A stretch of 64,000 nt of DNA from Acanthosepion pharaonis (GCA_903632075.3 CAHIKZ030003513.1:20001-84000); one strand, 5' to 3'; counted from the first letter of the stretch, positions 10,521 to 21,718 are shown. A program made the numbers and translations. The notes: a model not told the origin generated them from the sequence alone.

Positions 10521-11450
10521 TAAAAGAATTTGGTTCATCTGTGAAAAATATTATATTTTTTTCTTGTATTATTATTTGAAGTTAAATTTGGATTGAGACT
10601 TCTCTGATTCTTAGACTTAGAAGAAGCCTACTTGATTTGGGAACTTAACACCTCAAAAAACTTGGAGAATGGCATTTCCTCTCTAATGCAAGAAATAGGA
10701 CATGCAGTGCCAAAAATTCTCCAAGAAGAACTAATTATTAAGGAACTCTACTTAGATTCAGGATATTTCAAGAATCCTGATATATTTTAATTTATCTTAT
10801 CAATAATTATATTTTACCAAAAATCAAGAAAAAATCCAAGAACCTTCATTTATAGCAATTACAAAACTTTTGCAATGGTGACACATTTTTTAAAAATAGA
10901 AATTTTTGCAACAAAAGTTTTGATAGCCAAGCCAAATATATAATTCAAAGCATATATAAAAAGATATAATTCAATGAAAAATTTAATGGTAATTAAAGAA
11001 AGAACAAGTAATTAATCATAATAAAGTGTTACAATATGCCAGTGTGGAAAGCTGCAGGTTAGACTGATTGCTGAAATGAGAGATTTGCTGACAGGAACCA
11101 GTGTACTGGTGGGAGTTGGATTTTGGGTCATAAGGAGTTAGACACATTACTAAGGCAAAAGGTTTACCAAGGAACAATTAGTTTAAACTTTAACTGAATA
11201 TGACTGCCATCAACACATTATTTACATTTTACAAACTTCCCTCAATAGTTAATCTAACCCAGTAAATAGTCACAAAATTCAGAATGAAATGATACATTTG
11301 CTTGTACAAGCATACATTTAGTCAAATTACAAATAGGTTTCCATCTCTAACTGCAGTTAAGACATTTAGCTGGATATTTTCAACTTTGCATAATGCTTTT
11401 CACCAGTCATTGAACATATTTTTATCTGTCTATATTTCTGAGATGAGGTA
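10520..11450. other. No gene seen
   Basis: AT-rich unique-looking sequence with no long frame, RNA gene or clear repeat recognised. Confidence 0.5.
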
Positions 11451-11454
11451 TTGT

Positions 11455-12190
11455 AACTATTTACACTATTTACATTGTTCAGACTATTGTACTCATCTTA
11501 TTGTCATATTTACAATGTTTCAGCTGTTGTATGCTCCAGCCTTCTTCAGGTGATATATGCTGGAATATCAAACCAAACCCTTTATTTTGTCCACCAGAGT
11601 AGGCTGTTCTAGTTCCATATGCCATGCCTTTTCTTGATATCTGTTATAGTGGAACACACCTATTCTATAGTTAATAGACTCTCCCACCTATAATAAGTAG
11701 GAGTAGTAAGAGTAACAAGTGAGTCGCTGAGTCACTCAGTGGTTTGGTCAGTCAGTCGATGCCGGACGACTGTTAGTCGGATACTAAAGTATCAGCGGCC
11801 GCAACTAGATTTTCTCTGCGTCAAACCTATTATATGAAGTTCCTAACGTTTTGTACGTCGAACCTATTTTAGGACCGACTTAGTGCAAATACAAGCCTCC
11901 ACTGTGAAACCACTCCACAACAATATCTCAGTTTAGTAACTCAACTCTCCCAGTTTTGTTCACCTCTGCTGTGGACAGGTATGGGACTCATAACTCTTTA
12001 GGTCAAGCCACTTGATTACTTCAACCAATGTTTTTATCCACTAGGCTGGTGGACAAAATAAAGAGTTCAGTTTGAAATTCCAAAGTATATCATCTGAAGA
12101 AGACCAAAGTTTAAAACAGTCGAAATGTGAATATGACAATAAAGATGAGGACAATAATCTAAACAATGTAAATAGCATAAAAAGATATTT
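11455..12190. mobile_element. Family H repeat as an inverted pair, split by a solo LTR
   Basis: Left arm (about 11455-11640, minus) and right arm (about 11923-12190, plus) are two family H units facing each other. Each contains 'tggacaaaataaagrgtt', 'cacctgaagaaggc' or a variant, and 'gacaataaagatgaggaca'. The solo LTR at 11642-11922 lies between the arms. A related unit at 58650-58765 is uninterrupted across the same point ('gatatctca'), which shows the LTR is a secondary insertion. Confidence 0.75.
11642..11922. mobile_element. Solo LTR, family 1, copy 1 (281 bp)
   Basis: Begins TGTTATAGTGG and ends CTCCACAACA, giving TG...CA with inverted ends. It is flanked by a perfect 5-bp target duplication ATATC (11637-11641 and 11923-11927). 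A second copy in the opposite orientation lies at 18384-18642. There is no internal retroelement sequence on either side, so it is a recombination-derived solo LTR. It is noticeably richer in CpG than its surroundings (for example 'gtcgatgccggacgac'), which is consistent with a younger insertion. Confidence 0.85.
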
Positions 12191-12229
12191 TTAGCCTGCC
12201 TCATTAGAAGATTATCCAATGCACAAAAA

Positions 12230-12600
12230 TAGAATGGACTTTAAAACAAGGATGCATCTTCTTCCCAGATTTAACCTTTGCAGTGAGGCAAACCTAAGAG
12301 GACTAGAAATCCTACCATGATTTATTAAAAAACAATCATAAGATATGCAGATGACACCATGTTGAAGATAGACACAGAAATAAAACTGCTAGAACTCCTG
12401 GGCAAGTTAATTAAGGAAAGCAGGAAGAAAGGACTAAATATCTATTGTAAGAAGACAATATATGGTTGTCAGCAAGATAAACAGTCCAGAATGCAAGTTA
12501 TAAATTGGAGATGTCAAAATCAATCAAGTAAAGAAATTTAAATATCTGGGAAGTGTTTTAACAGAAAACAGAAAATGTGACACTGAAATTTAAGAAGCCC
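12230..12600 (+). pseudogene. RTE-like LINE reverse transcriptase fragment with YADD box
   Basis: Codons at 12341-12361 give RYADDTM, the catalytic YXDD box of reverse transcriptase. It is followed by a 'LLELLGKLIKESRKKGLNI' helix, 'CKKTIY', and later, after a frame change near 12540, 'KYLGSVLTENRKCDTEI'. This order is typical of non-LTR retrotransposons of the RTE group. A stop follows at about 12590. The fingers and endonuclease domains are absent, so it is a truncated, frameshifted copy. Confidence 0.75.
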
Positions 12601-13500
12601 CTGGCCTAATAGAATTTGAGTGCCCCTTCATTACATACATTCACCTCCCCATGTCTATAAAAAAACATTAGCCCAAGAAGGCACAATGAGCTTTTCTCCT
12701 GAGGTTGGCATCAAAAAATGCTGATTGAAGGCAAAAGGTTCTCTAAAATGATTAAAAGAGAGCAGCTTCATTTTGGAAATATTAAAATTAACAAGTCATT
12801 TCTTACCCCAATTAACAACAAATTGAAAGTCATTTTTTGAAATCATTTGTTAATTTGACCTTATTGAACCTATAAGACTTACTGTTAAGACAGGAGTAAA
12901 TAGTTGTGTTTTCAGCATAGATACCAAATCAAGAAATGATGACATCAGGAAGTTCCAGTGCAATTAAATTATTTCTTTCAATTTTCCACCAGCACAATGC
13001 TTATTTGTTATTGCTTATTATTTTTCAAATATTTTTTTCCATGGCACGATTTTTGTCCCAGGAATCAAAATTCCCTGCTTATTTTATAAATTGAAACCCC
13101 CTTTCAATGACTTTTTTAATGCCAGCTTGAGTCCCACACAACATTCTACAAACAGGACTTGGAACAGCACCCCTTGTAAAGTCTGCAGGAATGTAAGAGC
13201 AGTGTTTAGTGTTCTGCTTTGTAATATGATTCTAGAACATTCACCATAAACATTTTTGTCATAGGAAAACTTGCCTCAGGAATTTTTTGCCGTAGAAAAC
13301 TTTGCAGTATAGGATTTTTGCCATAAGACAATTTCACTGAATTTTTTTTCAATGTGAAGTACCTTGTCTATATTTTAGTTCTAGTTTTATTCCCCTTTAT
13401 TATTATTGCTTTTTTCATTATTAGTATTTATAATAGTAATGGTAATATTAGTTGTTTCCTTATAAGAAAACATTCAGCATTCATTGACCATACAGTCAGT
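12600..13500. other. No gene; degenerate short repeats near 13240-13330
   Basis: The interval 13240-13330 carries four or five diverged copies of a unit like 'tttttgccataggaaaac'. The remainder is AT-rich without recognised features. Confidence 0.5.
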
Positions 13501-13513
13501 GCTAATTTCAATT

Positions 13514-13850
13514 GAAATTTATAAAATCATTCTGTTAGAACAAATTTTCAGGAAAATAGATTTCTCAAGTCCAGTAGATCTTATGGTTCTTTCCAGTATT
13601 GATGGGAGTTTCCTTCCTAACTTTTTGTTTGAATTAGTGTGGAATATCAACATCTTGATTATGTCATTATTTTCTCTTTCATTTGAAATTTATAAAATCT
13701 TTCTCTTAAAACAATTTTTCAGGAAAATAGGTTTCTCAAGTTCAGTAGCTGTTATGGCTCTTTCCAGTATTGATGGGAGTTTCCTTCCTAACCTTTTATT
13801 TGAAGTAGTGTAGAACATCAACATCTTGTTGAAAGTTTTTTCTGTTCTTT
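13514..13850. repeat. 171-bp tandem duplication
   Basis: Two adjacent units (13514-13684 and 13685-13850) share 'gaaatttataaaatc', 'aggaaaatag' and 'tccagtattgatgggagtt'. 171 is a multiple of three, so frames run through on both strands (plus 13484-13813, minus 13690-13935). Neither translation resembles a family I recognise. Confidence 0.8.
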
Positions 13851-14870
13851 GGTGCAGTTCTTTGTTTGTGATTCTGTAGCACCAGTCCATGAAGTTTGAA
13901 GAAGTATGGTCATTGCTAAAACCTACAGAGTTCATTCACTCAAAACAATGCTAAACCATTAATCTTAGGAAGTGGCTGTATACAACTGACAGTTTAGATA
14001 TTTCAGAACAAGTTTGGCACCATGTATGACATCCATATGAAATTCCTGACCTGACAAGGTTATTTAATAACATGACTAAAGTTTTCAGGTCAATTTCTTC
14101 ATTTTGTAGCAATTTGCAGTGTTGGATGAAACAATCTCTAGTGCAGCCTATTCTATTTTCAATTTCCTTATGTCCTTTAGTAAATTTGTTATAACTGATC
14201 TATACACAGAGATATCTGAAGTGCTTGGCATTTACTAAATGATCCTGAAGTTACAGCCCTAAGAAAAGTGTTATGACCAAGTAATGGTTAAGAAATAACA
14301 AAACAAGAGGTTGCAGATAAATAGTGTATTGAACAGTAAATACAACAGAACTGTTTCCTGTTCATCGAATATGTTCTCACTTGGGACATAGATGAATCTA
14401 GCCAATTTGAATCTGGAATCCTAAACATGGCTTCTCCAGACACAGGATTATCTCCATATTATATGTAAGACCTTTCCTTTTTGTTTTTTCTTACACTCTG
14501 CTTTGCTGTGTAGATATATATGATATATTGTTCTCCACATGAGGCACTTGTATATATACATATATAGTTTTGTGTATGTCTTAGTAGTATAAAAGTCTCT
14601 CTGAGAACAAAGCATGTTTGTCATTCATTTTCCTTTCAGCCATTCCATTTTATCTGTGAAATATCGGTGTTATTATATCATGGATATAATAATGCCCATA
14701 ATGGGGGAAATAAATGGGAGAATAAATCTTTCTTCTGTAAATCTCTCCCATTACACCAGAATGAAAGCCAAATTGGGTTGTGAGGAGTTGAGAGTGCCAA
14801 GTTAATAGAATGTTCATAATTACTTTCATCATAATGGATCCAATTGAGATACCTCTGTATATGCAAAAGT
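13850..14870. other. Unresolved sequence; one TATA-like site
   Basis: No recognised gene. A 'tgttatgacc' start near 14272 and a 'tagtataaaagtctctctgag' segment near 14586-14606 look LTR-like, but I could not find a matching end or target duplication. Confidence 0.3.
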
Positions 14871-14878
14871 CTTGAGGA

Positions 14879-15139
14879 CTACCTTTTTTGTTTCCATAGT
14901 GCATCAATAGTTTGTGATGCACTACTGATTATAGACTTCTTTAATAAAACTGTAGAACATTTGCTAAATTTAGAGAGAGAGTATATTATTTTCAAAAGTT
15001 CAACCACAATGTCAAGTGATGCTTTATTATTCTTCAGTTTTTCTTCCTCATCACTAGGTTCATTATCGTTTATGTTTGGAGAAAAACTTTGTAATATTCG
15101 GATTATATTATTGTTGCTTTTAAACTGACACACTTTCAC
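14879..15139 (-). other. Unidentified open frame, 86 codons
   Basis: A minus-strand frame encodes a hydrophilic peptide with an acidic patch ('NDNEPSDEEEKLKNN') followed by an amphipathic segment ('IVVELLKIIYSLSKFSKC'). That looks more protein-like than the usual AT-rich chance frame. No homologous family is recognised, no promoter or splice sites are assigned, and a SINE starts just beyond it. It may be the relic of a transposon protein. Confidence 0.25.
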
Positions 15140-15154
15140 TATTATTATTTTAAT

Positions 15155-15535
15155 AAAAGGCTTACAGCCATATTATGTTGGTTTTTGTACAATCACCAAA
15201 GTTAAGCAACATTGAGCCTAGTCAGTACCTAGATGGGTGACCACTTGGGAATACCAGGTGCTTGGATATGCAGGTGATGTAATGAATAATGGCTCACTTT
15301 AGAATTGAAAATCGAAGCACCAAGTTCCAATTCCAGTCAGGTTTGTTATATTCACTTATGCACAAATACCCTTGAAAAAGGTATGAATCCACTCATTCCT
15401 GTCCCAGCTATGGGTTAATTGGTACAACTTGTATCAGTAAATTATAATTATCTCAAAAATATTCTTACATTATAAAAGATTTTCTGGCAAAAGGTTGATA
15501 AAGTGTAAAAAACAAATCAATCAATCAATTAGTCA
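15155..15535 (+). mobile_element. 5S rRNA/tRNA chimeric SINE, copy 2
   Basis: Best 5S-like head in the window: 'aagttaagcaacattgagcc', 'gtacctagatgggtgacca' and 'gggaataccaggtgct' line up in order with the 5S internal control region. A tRNA-like A/B-box part follows (about 15265-15345). The body ends 'gtgtaaaaaacaaatcaatc'. The sequence is preceded by 'ggcttacagccatattatg', which resembles the 5' end of 5S rRNA. Confidence 0.85.
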
Positions 15536-15619
15536 ATTAATTTTATTGTTTGCTCATATTCATATGTTCTATAGTGTCTTCAGTATCACATATCTATAGT
15601 GTCTTTGGTTCTATATGTA

Positions 15620-16345
15620 GTCCTGGGTATGACGATAAACTACATCTGGCAGCAAGGCAGAAATTGAAGGATTTGAGGAGCGTGGAACCACCTCTTAATT
15701 GCTGTTGTTTCCAGGTCCACTCTGACCTGGAGTTGTAGCACCTGTTAGGGTCCTAACTATGGGCAAATAGTGAACCCCCAAACAAAAACAAAATGCTATT
15801 AAGGTATGAAAATACATCTTCATAGTAAAAATACCAGCAATACTTTTTTATATAAAATATTACCAACAATACATTTTATCATGGAATTACCTACCAACAA
15901 AACTGTCTGTAGCTTAAGGCATGCAATTGCATTCAAAAATATATCGATAAAGCCATAAAATTGTGCTCAAGATATTTAGATTTTGGCATTAATAGTGTTT
16001 GATATACTGCTAAACAAAATCAACCAAACAACCAACATGAAAGAACTCTTTCATAAAAATTAATCCATATAATATCCTACAACTTCTAAAAGAAATCACA
16101 CTGTATTCCAAAATATAACTTCAGCAAAACTGCAACATAAAACACTTATATCACTGCCTCTAGTAATCATGACCACACAAACACATATATACAAACAAGC
16201 TGAGTATCATCTACCAATTATTCAGTTGTGAAAGCAGAATAACATATATCATATTTTTATTACTTCAAAGCACCCAAGAAAATGAAATTTCAATATTAAA
16301 TGACCAATAAGGAGTTGATATGTCATTAAACAAACAAATTGAAAT
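15620..16345 (-). mobile_element. Unclassified dispersed repeat X, minus copy
   Basis: Reverse-complement counterpart of 4070-4500. It shares, in order on the minus strand, 'catatcaactccttattgg', 'aaaatgtattgttggta', 'gggggttcactatttgcc', 'gtcagagtggacctggaaac' and 'gatgtagtttatcgtcatacc'. It is longer in its middle part than the plus copy. No protein motifs seen. Confidence 0.7.
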
Positions 16346-16392
16346 CATGCCATATGTTCTATAATGTATTCAGTGCCATGTGTCCAATAGTG

Positions 16393-16692
16393 TATGGATG
16401 TGTAAACAGTGTAATGGATAGTGGCTTGAAATGAGGAATAGGAGAGTTGAGTTTGAATTCCAGTGAGGTTTGTTGTATTCCCTTATATGCAAATACCTTA
16501 GGAAAAGTATGAGTCTATTTCCACTCCTAGCTATGGGTTTAAAAGTAAAATTTATGAAAATCATTGTTATTCTCAAAAAAATTGTTAATACAATATTTAC
16601 TCAAAAAAAAGGAATTATTCTTACAATCCAAAATATGTTTTGGCTTTAAGTAATTTACTAAGGGTTGATAAGTCATAAAATTAAAGCAATCA
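16393..16692 (+). mobile_element. tRNA-derived SINE body without a 5S head
   Basis: A-box-like 'gtgtaatggatagtggctt' and B-box-like 'gagtttgaattccagt' are followed by the shared body ('agctatgggtttaaaa', then 'gttttggctttaagtaat') and the 'gttgataagtcataaaa' end. It is the same body as the 5S/tRNA chimeras, but the upstream neighbour is minisatellite, so the 5S head is missing. Confidence 0.75.
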
Positions 16693-16814
16693 CTTAATTT
16701 ATAGCATATCTGGTGCCAATGTGTCCTATATTGTTTTCATATATTCTATAGTGTCTTGAGTGTTATATATCCCCATAGTGTCTTCATATATTCAAAAGTG
16801 TCTTGAGTGACATA

Positions 16815-17750
16815 TGAGGGTAGGCTGAAAAGTTCATAGGCTGACTATGATGCTAGAGCTGTGAAATTTTGCATGCATTAATTTCAACTTTTCTTATTAA
16901 TAATGACATTGTTTCTTTTCAGGTAAACTGATATCTAACAACCCATCCTGTTGGTGAAAAAAGTCATCAATAGCAGATATGATGCCATTATCACTGTGAT
17001 ACTGGCTCCCAGCCAAGTGTTTTTTCATGTTGGGGAACAGATGATAGTCAAATCAGGAGAATAAGGAAGGTGATCAACCAGTTCAAAGCCACAGGCATGC
17101 ATAGCAGCCATTGAAACTAAGTATTTGTGTACTGGAGCATTGTTCTGATAAAACAAGACCCCTTTTGTCCATTTGCATGGGCAGTTGGTGTTGATAGCCT
17201 TTCATAACTGACTCAGTAAGTTGATATAGTACTCTCCATTGATGGTGTGGCCCTTTTGAAGATAGCTAATACACTCAATGCATTTTAATTACTGAAAAAC
17301 TGAAGTCATCACCTTCTTTGCAGATGAAATGACCTTGGCCTTCTTCAAAGAAAAAAAAAGCTGGTGAGAAGAATTGTTTCCACTGCATGGATTGTCTTTT
17401 TGTCTCTGGTTAAAAGTGATGAACCTAACACTCATCCTGGGTTATGCAATGTTCAAGGAAACTAGCTGAATTTGCCTCAAACAATGTCAATTTTTTCCAT
17501 AATGTGAATATGCAGGTGCACTTCTGATCAGGTGCCAGAAGACGTGGCACCCACCAAGCAGAAACTGCCATCATGCCAAATTCATTGTGCAGAATATTTT
17601 CAACTCTCTCACAGGATGTGCTAATGTAAGTTTACCTGTAAAGGAACAATGCAGTTATTAATAAAAGGAGTTGAAATTAATGAACGCAATATTTCACAGC
17701 TCAAGCATCACATCTTCATAGTCAACTCATGAATTTTCAGCTCACCCCTG
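16815..17750 (-). mobile_element. Degenerate mariner element, minus strand
   Basis: Terminal repeats 'tgagggtaggctgaaaagtt' (left) and the complement of 'ttttcagctcacccctg' (right) define a 936-bp element at an original TA site (813-814 on the left, TT on the right). Minus-strand translation gives mariner transposase pieces, including a 'QNNAPVHKYLVSMAAMHACG' catalytic region and 'DHLPYSPDL'. Many stops and indels make it inactive, and it is shorter than the usual 1.3 kb. It is inserted in the minisatellite described above. Confidence 0.8.
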
Positions 17751-18383
17751 TTTGTCCCATCTTCATATATTCTATAGTGTCTTGATGGTCATATGTCCCA
17801 TAGTGTTTTCATATATTCTGTAATGCGTGGGTTACTCCTCTTGGATTTACCAAAGACACTTATTACAGTGCGCTATTTAAGTTTATAAAAAGGCAAACGT
17901 ATTCTCTCTCTCTTTCTTTTTTCTCTTGCTTCCAGATGTAATCAAACGTAGATAAAGAATGCTGCCACCAGCGCACATTCATTTCTTTAGTCATCTGTTG
18001 ACTGAGCTCTTGCACACAAACACATACACACACATATACCACAAACACAAAAAACAAGTACATTTTTATAGCTAGTTTTAATGTCTTTTCCTTTGATTTC
18101 AATTGTTTACACATGTAATTCCTTTTGTTAATAACATGCATTAATTATTGTTTGTTCTAAATTACATGTTTTGTATTAATTATTTTTACCGTGACTAACC
18201 TGAGTCCTACAATATTGTTTGTGGGACAAATGTTCCAGGAGTTCATAAATATTTGCTAAAAAATGTCCATACATCTCACAAAGAGGTGATTCCTACAACA
18301 AGTGTCTTGAGTGTCATATGCACTGTAGTGTATTCATATGTTTTATAATGTCTTCAGCATCATATGTACTATAGCTGATATAG

Positions 18384-18642
18384 TGTTGTGGAGTTATTGC
18401 GCAGTGGAGGCTTGTATTTGTACTAAATCGGGCCCAAATAGTTCGATGTACAAAATGTTAAGAACTTGATATAATAGGTAATACGCAGAGTAATCTTATT
18501 GTGGTTGCTGACTACTTTCGTATTCAACTAACTGTCGACTACTGTCGTCCGTCATCAACTGACCCTCGTTTCTCTTACTACTCCTACTTATATTTGGTGG
18601 GAAAGTCTATTAACTATAGAATAGGTGTGTTTCACCATAACA
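18384..18642. mobile_element. Solo LTR, family 1, copy 2 (259 bp)
   Basis: Begins TGTTGTGGAG and ends CACCATAACA on the plus strand. It is flanked by a perfect 5-bp duplication TATAG (18379-18383 and 18643-18647). It is the reverse complement of the LTR at 11642-11922 over most of its length ('aacacacctattctatag' and 'acaagcctccactg' are shared). CpG dinucleotides are retained in both copies. Confidence 0.85.
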
Positions 18643-18647
18643 TATAG

Positions 18648-20160
18648 TCAGTTATGGAACTTAATTGATAGAACATCAGTTATCAAAACTAAAAAGCTTT
18701 TATGATCCGTAATACAAGTTTAGGTTTGCAATTATATATTCTCCTGTTGTCTGTAATAAAATGCCTGCTTAGGTTTATCCATAAAACTTTTATGAAAAGC
18801 AACCAGTATTGATTTATTTGGACATCACCAAGTCTGGTCATTTGACCATTTCTCAGATATCTAGTAATGATTCAAATCATTATCAGTGATTGGTGCACTT
18901 TTCTACAATGCAATGAATGAACACTCAATATCATTCTTCTCTCAGATAATTCTAATAGCAAGCAATTTTCATTGGTTATTAATATTCTAATAGCAGGCAA
19001 TTTTCATTGGTTATTAATATGTTACATCAAACTCAGTTGTGGGTGTGTCTGTCATTAAATTTAGCATTGAATATAAAGCAAAGATTGGGCTACAGCCAGA
19101 ATTTTCATCTCTGTGTTCAAATAAATTTCAGTAAAAAAATTTGGGAATTTATGATGAAAGTAGTTAAAGGTCAAGCCACTGCCCAAAATGAAAGAATAAA
19201 AAATAGTATTAAATTTTTATTTAAATTAACTGTTTATATAATCTATGATATTAAAAGTAGTATATATTAGACAAATGTTAAAATCTTGATCATCTGATAT
19301 CTAAACTTTAAGTTTTTGTGTGTCTGCTGAAAAAATTTGAAAATTAACTAACATTATAGGATTTAAATCCTATATACATTTTTCAACCAGTAAAATCCTA
19401 TCAGAAGTTTTGTTTGATAAACAATCATTACAAGGTCAAATACGACCAAAATACTTGACAGGTGTAGTTGTGGACCTAACATATATTATTTTTGGATCAT
19501 TTAGAAAATAGCAATAATAACTCCCTTCACCACTCCCACAAATTCGAGAAAAAGATTTTTGGGAGCCAGTGTGAAATTATTTTCTAACCAATGAAAACCT
19601 TCTATTCAAAAGGTTCAGACCTCTATGTGAAATTAGATTTTGGATCCCTTTTATAGATATAAAAATAGAAGCCTACTGCTTCTCACGGCTCACAACAATT
19701 TCCGAGGCCAGATTGATCTACACATGCATACACACATATGCATCCATGCACATGCTCACAATGGAAGAGAGACAGTCAACAGCTGCCAACTAAGGTCTTG
19801 TTTATGCATGCAATAGCAGGGATTAACCAGCAAATCCCTACTAAACCTTTGTATACAAACTTATAATCATATTAGGCTGACTGTCATAAAATAACTCTGT
19901 CCACACATTTCACAATGCACTAAGAACACTTAATTACTTTATAAAACAAATTTCACTGCAAGGAAAATTGAATATTTTATTGTCATTGTATATTTCTGAA
20001 AGAATATATAAATGTTATTTCAGCTGACGTTCTACTCCTACTTCCTTCAGAAAATAACTTTTTTCATGTTTCATTTAAAAGATGTGTTGTTTTTGTTGTT
20101 GTTGTTAAATGTTTGGAATCCCGATACTTGATTAACAATAAAAACCTGGGTAGAGGGATC
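18648..20160. other. No gene; one 35-bp tandem duplication
   Basis: At about 18951-19020 a 35-bp unit is duplicated ('gcaattttcattggttatta' twice). The plus frame 19007-19270 is not recognisable. The rest is AT-rich. Confidence 0.5.
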
Positions 20161-20165
20161 CCAAC

Positions 20166-20389
20166 ACTGTATGTACTAGTGTATAAGCCAACTTCATGCA
20201 TAGAGTGACCCCTGATTTTTTGTACATGAATTTTACCCAGAAAAATTTTACCTGGTATAGTGCAACCAGTCACTGAAAATGCATGATTTTTAACTTTTTC
20301 AAAAATATTACCTGTGTACAGTGCAACCACCTTTTTTTGCATAAAAAAAATGATCATAAAAACTTGCACTATACTCAAGTAAATGCAGT
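20166..20389. mobile_element. MITE with ~25-bp imperfect terminal inverted repeats
   Basis: Left end 'actgtatgtactagtgtata' pairs with the right end, whose complement reads 'actgcatttacttgagtata'. The internal repeats are 'tatagtgcaacca' and 'tacagtgcaaccac'. The partial copy at 56100-56200 (minus) shares the terminal part. The minus frame 20064-20450 merely crosses it. Confidence 0.65.
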
Positions 20390-21027
20390 CAATATTTATA
20401 AAGTTAGTGTGTGTAAAGTATGGAAAACTGTCACATGACATAAATGCCATTTTGCATATACCAGCATGTCTTATATCTTATCCATCTTAATGGTTTTTGC
20501 TTAATTGAAATAACTAATTTGCATATTCAACTTTTAAAATCAATTTTTTTCTCAAACCTGAACCATCATGCCCATCAAAAATTCTAGTATCGAAAGGATG
20601 TTTTTTCATTGATGCTGAAGTTATTTTTTATAATTACCTTCACTCTTTGGCAATGTTTATTGTTTTTACAGATCACAAAAACTATTGGGGAGATGTGATT
20701 ACATATACTTTAATTTAAAAAAAAATATTCAGTATTATTATTATTATTATAACATATTGCAAATAGCTATGTCATGGAAAAAGGAATTTTCAACAATATA
20801 CGCATTTTTTACATATTTATGGTTATTTTTAACTTTTATCAAAAACGACATTCTTGTACATGTAGTTATGGATGATATTACACATTAATTACTAATGTTT
20901 TTTAATTAATAACTATTTGTGCTCAGTTGTTGACATTAATAGCAATCTGCTGATGTGATAAAATTTTGGAATAATGCAATAATAAAAATTTAAATTTTAT
21001 CTCTCTGATAGATGTCGCAATATGTTA
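20390..21027. other. No gene seen
   Basis: AT-rich sequence including a short (TTA)n run near 20736-20750. Confidence 0.5.
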
Positions 21028-21446
21028 AAAGTTATGATTGGAATTGTAATAAAGTCTAAACATATGATAAAAACCAAATTTATACATTTTTTGTTCTTGA
21101 GAATTGAAACAAAAAAATATTAAACACTATTTATTTAATAGATTGTTTATTTACAAGAATAATTTTATATTTCCAACATTCTAAAAACCAATTCAATCAA
21201 ACTAAAGCAACACAATATTTGTCATTTACCAATTTATAAAGAAATAAATATAAACATTTTTTATTCATAAATATTTCAACATTTACTAAATTATTAAAAT
21301 GACATTCCAATAAACAATAAATGGTGTAAATAAACAATCTAATAAATAGTATTTATTATTTTTGTTGTCAATTCTCAAGAACAAAGAAAGCATATAAAAT
21401 CAGTTTCATATGTTTTATTACAATTTTAATCACCACTTTTTAAAAC
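21028..21446. mobile_element. Foldback element with ~115-bp inverted arms
   Basis: Left arm (21028-21150) and right arm (21325-21446) are reverse complements for most of their length. Shared segments include 'gttcttgagaattg', 'aaacactatttatttaatag' (diverged on the right) and 'attgtaataaa'. They enclose a loop of about 175 bp. RNA from this locus could form a long stem. No coding content. Confidence 0.8.
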
Positions 21447-21491
21447 AATAAAAATTACTGAGGAGTGAGGGTAGTTAAAAGAATAGCAGTG

Positions 21492-21718
21492 TCAAGGGAA
21501 AAACTGTTCTTTTGACACACCACTTTTTTGCAGGCATGAAGGTACAAGTTTGCCAATTCTTTTAACAGTAACTACATTTTGTTCTTCATTTTCAAGTTGA
21601 TCTTTTGGGATTTTTATGAACACGTGTTTGCTTTGTTGAAAATCTTTATATTTAAATTGCTTAGTTATCAAAATAAAGCCATTATTGGGAGTCAAAGGAA
21701 GTAAGCATTGTTGAAATT
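21492..21718 (-). other. Unidentified minus-strand coding-like fragment
   Basis: The frame reads 'LTPNNGFILITKQFKYKDF' and onward 'VFIKIPKDQLENEEQNVVTV' to a stop at 21492. The residue mix is balanced and unlike the usual AT-rich chance translations, but there is no initiating ATG (the first suitable codon is TTG at 21693-21695) and a stop lies just upstream. Possibly a relic exon or transposon ORF fragment. Confidence 0.25.

Larger units (their letters stand above)
15550..18383. repeat. Shredded minisatellite, unit like catatgttctatagtgtctt
   Basis: Fragments of one tandem repeat occur at 15555-15620, 16345-16395, 16715-16814, 17753-17830 and 18300-18383. They are separated by repeat X (minus), a SINE, a mariner and, at the right edge, solo LTR family 1. 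The pieces across the mariner can be joined into a normal unit: 'gacata' before and 'tgtcccat' after. Confidence 0.7.

Noticed and set aside
14272..14640. Possible LTR with TATA-like site
   Set aside because: No second end, target duplication or partner copy could be found.
15155..15260. A functional 5S rRNA gene
   Set aside because: Many substitutions and missing 5' portions; it continues into the tRNA-like part and is present in five diverged copies, so it is SINE-derived.
20064..20450. 128-residue minus-strand frame
   Set aside because: It runs through the MITE at 20166-20389, so it is unlikely to be a gene.
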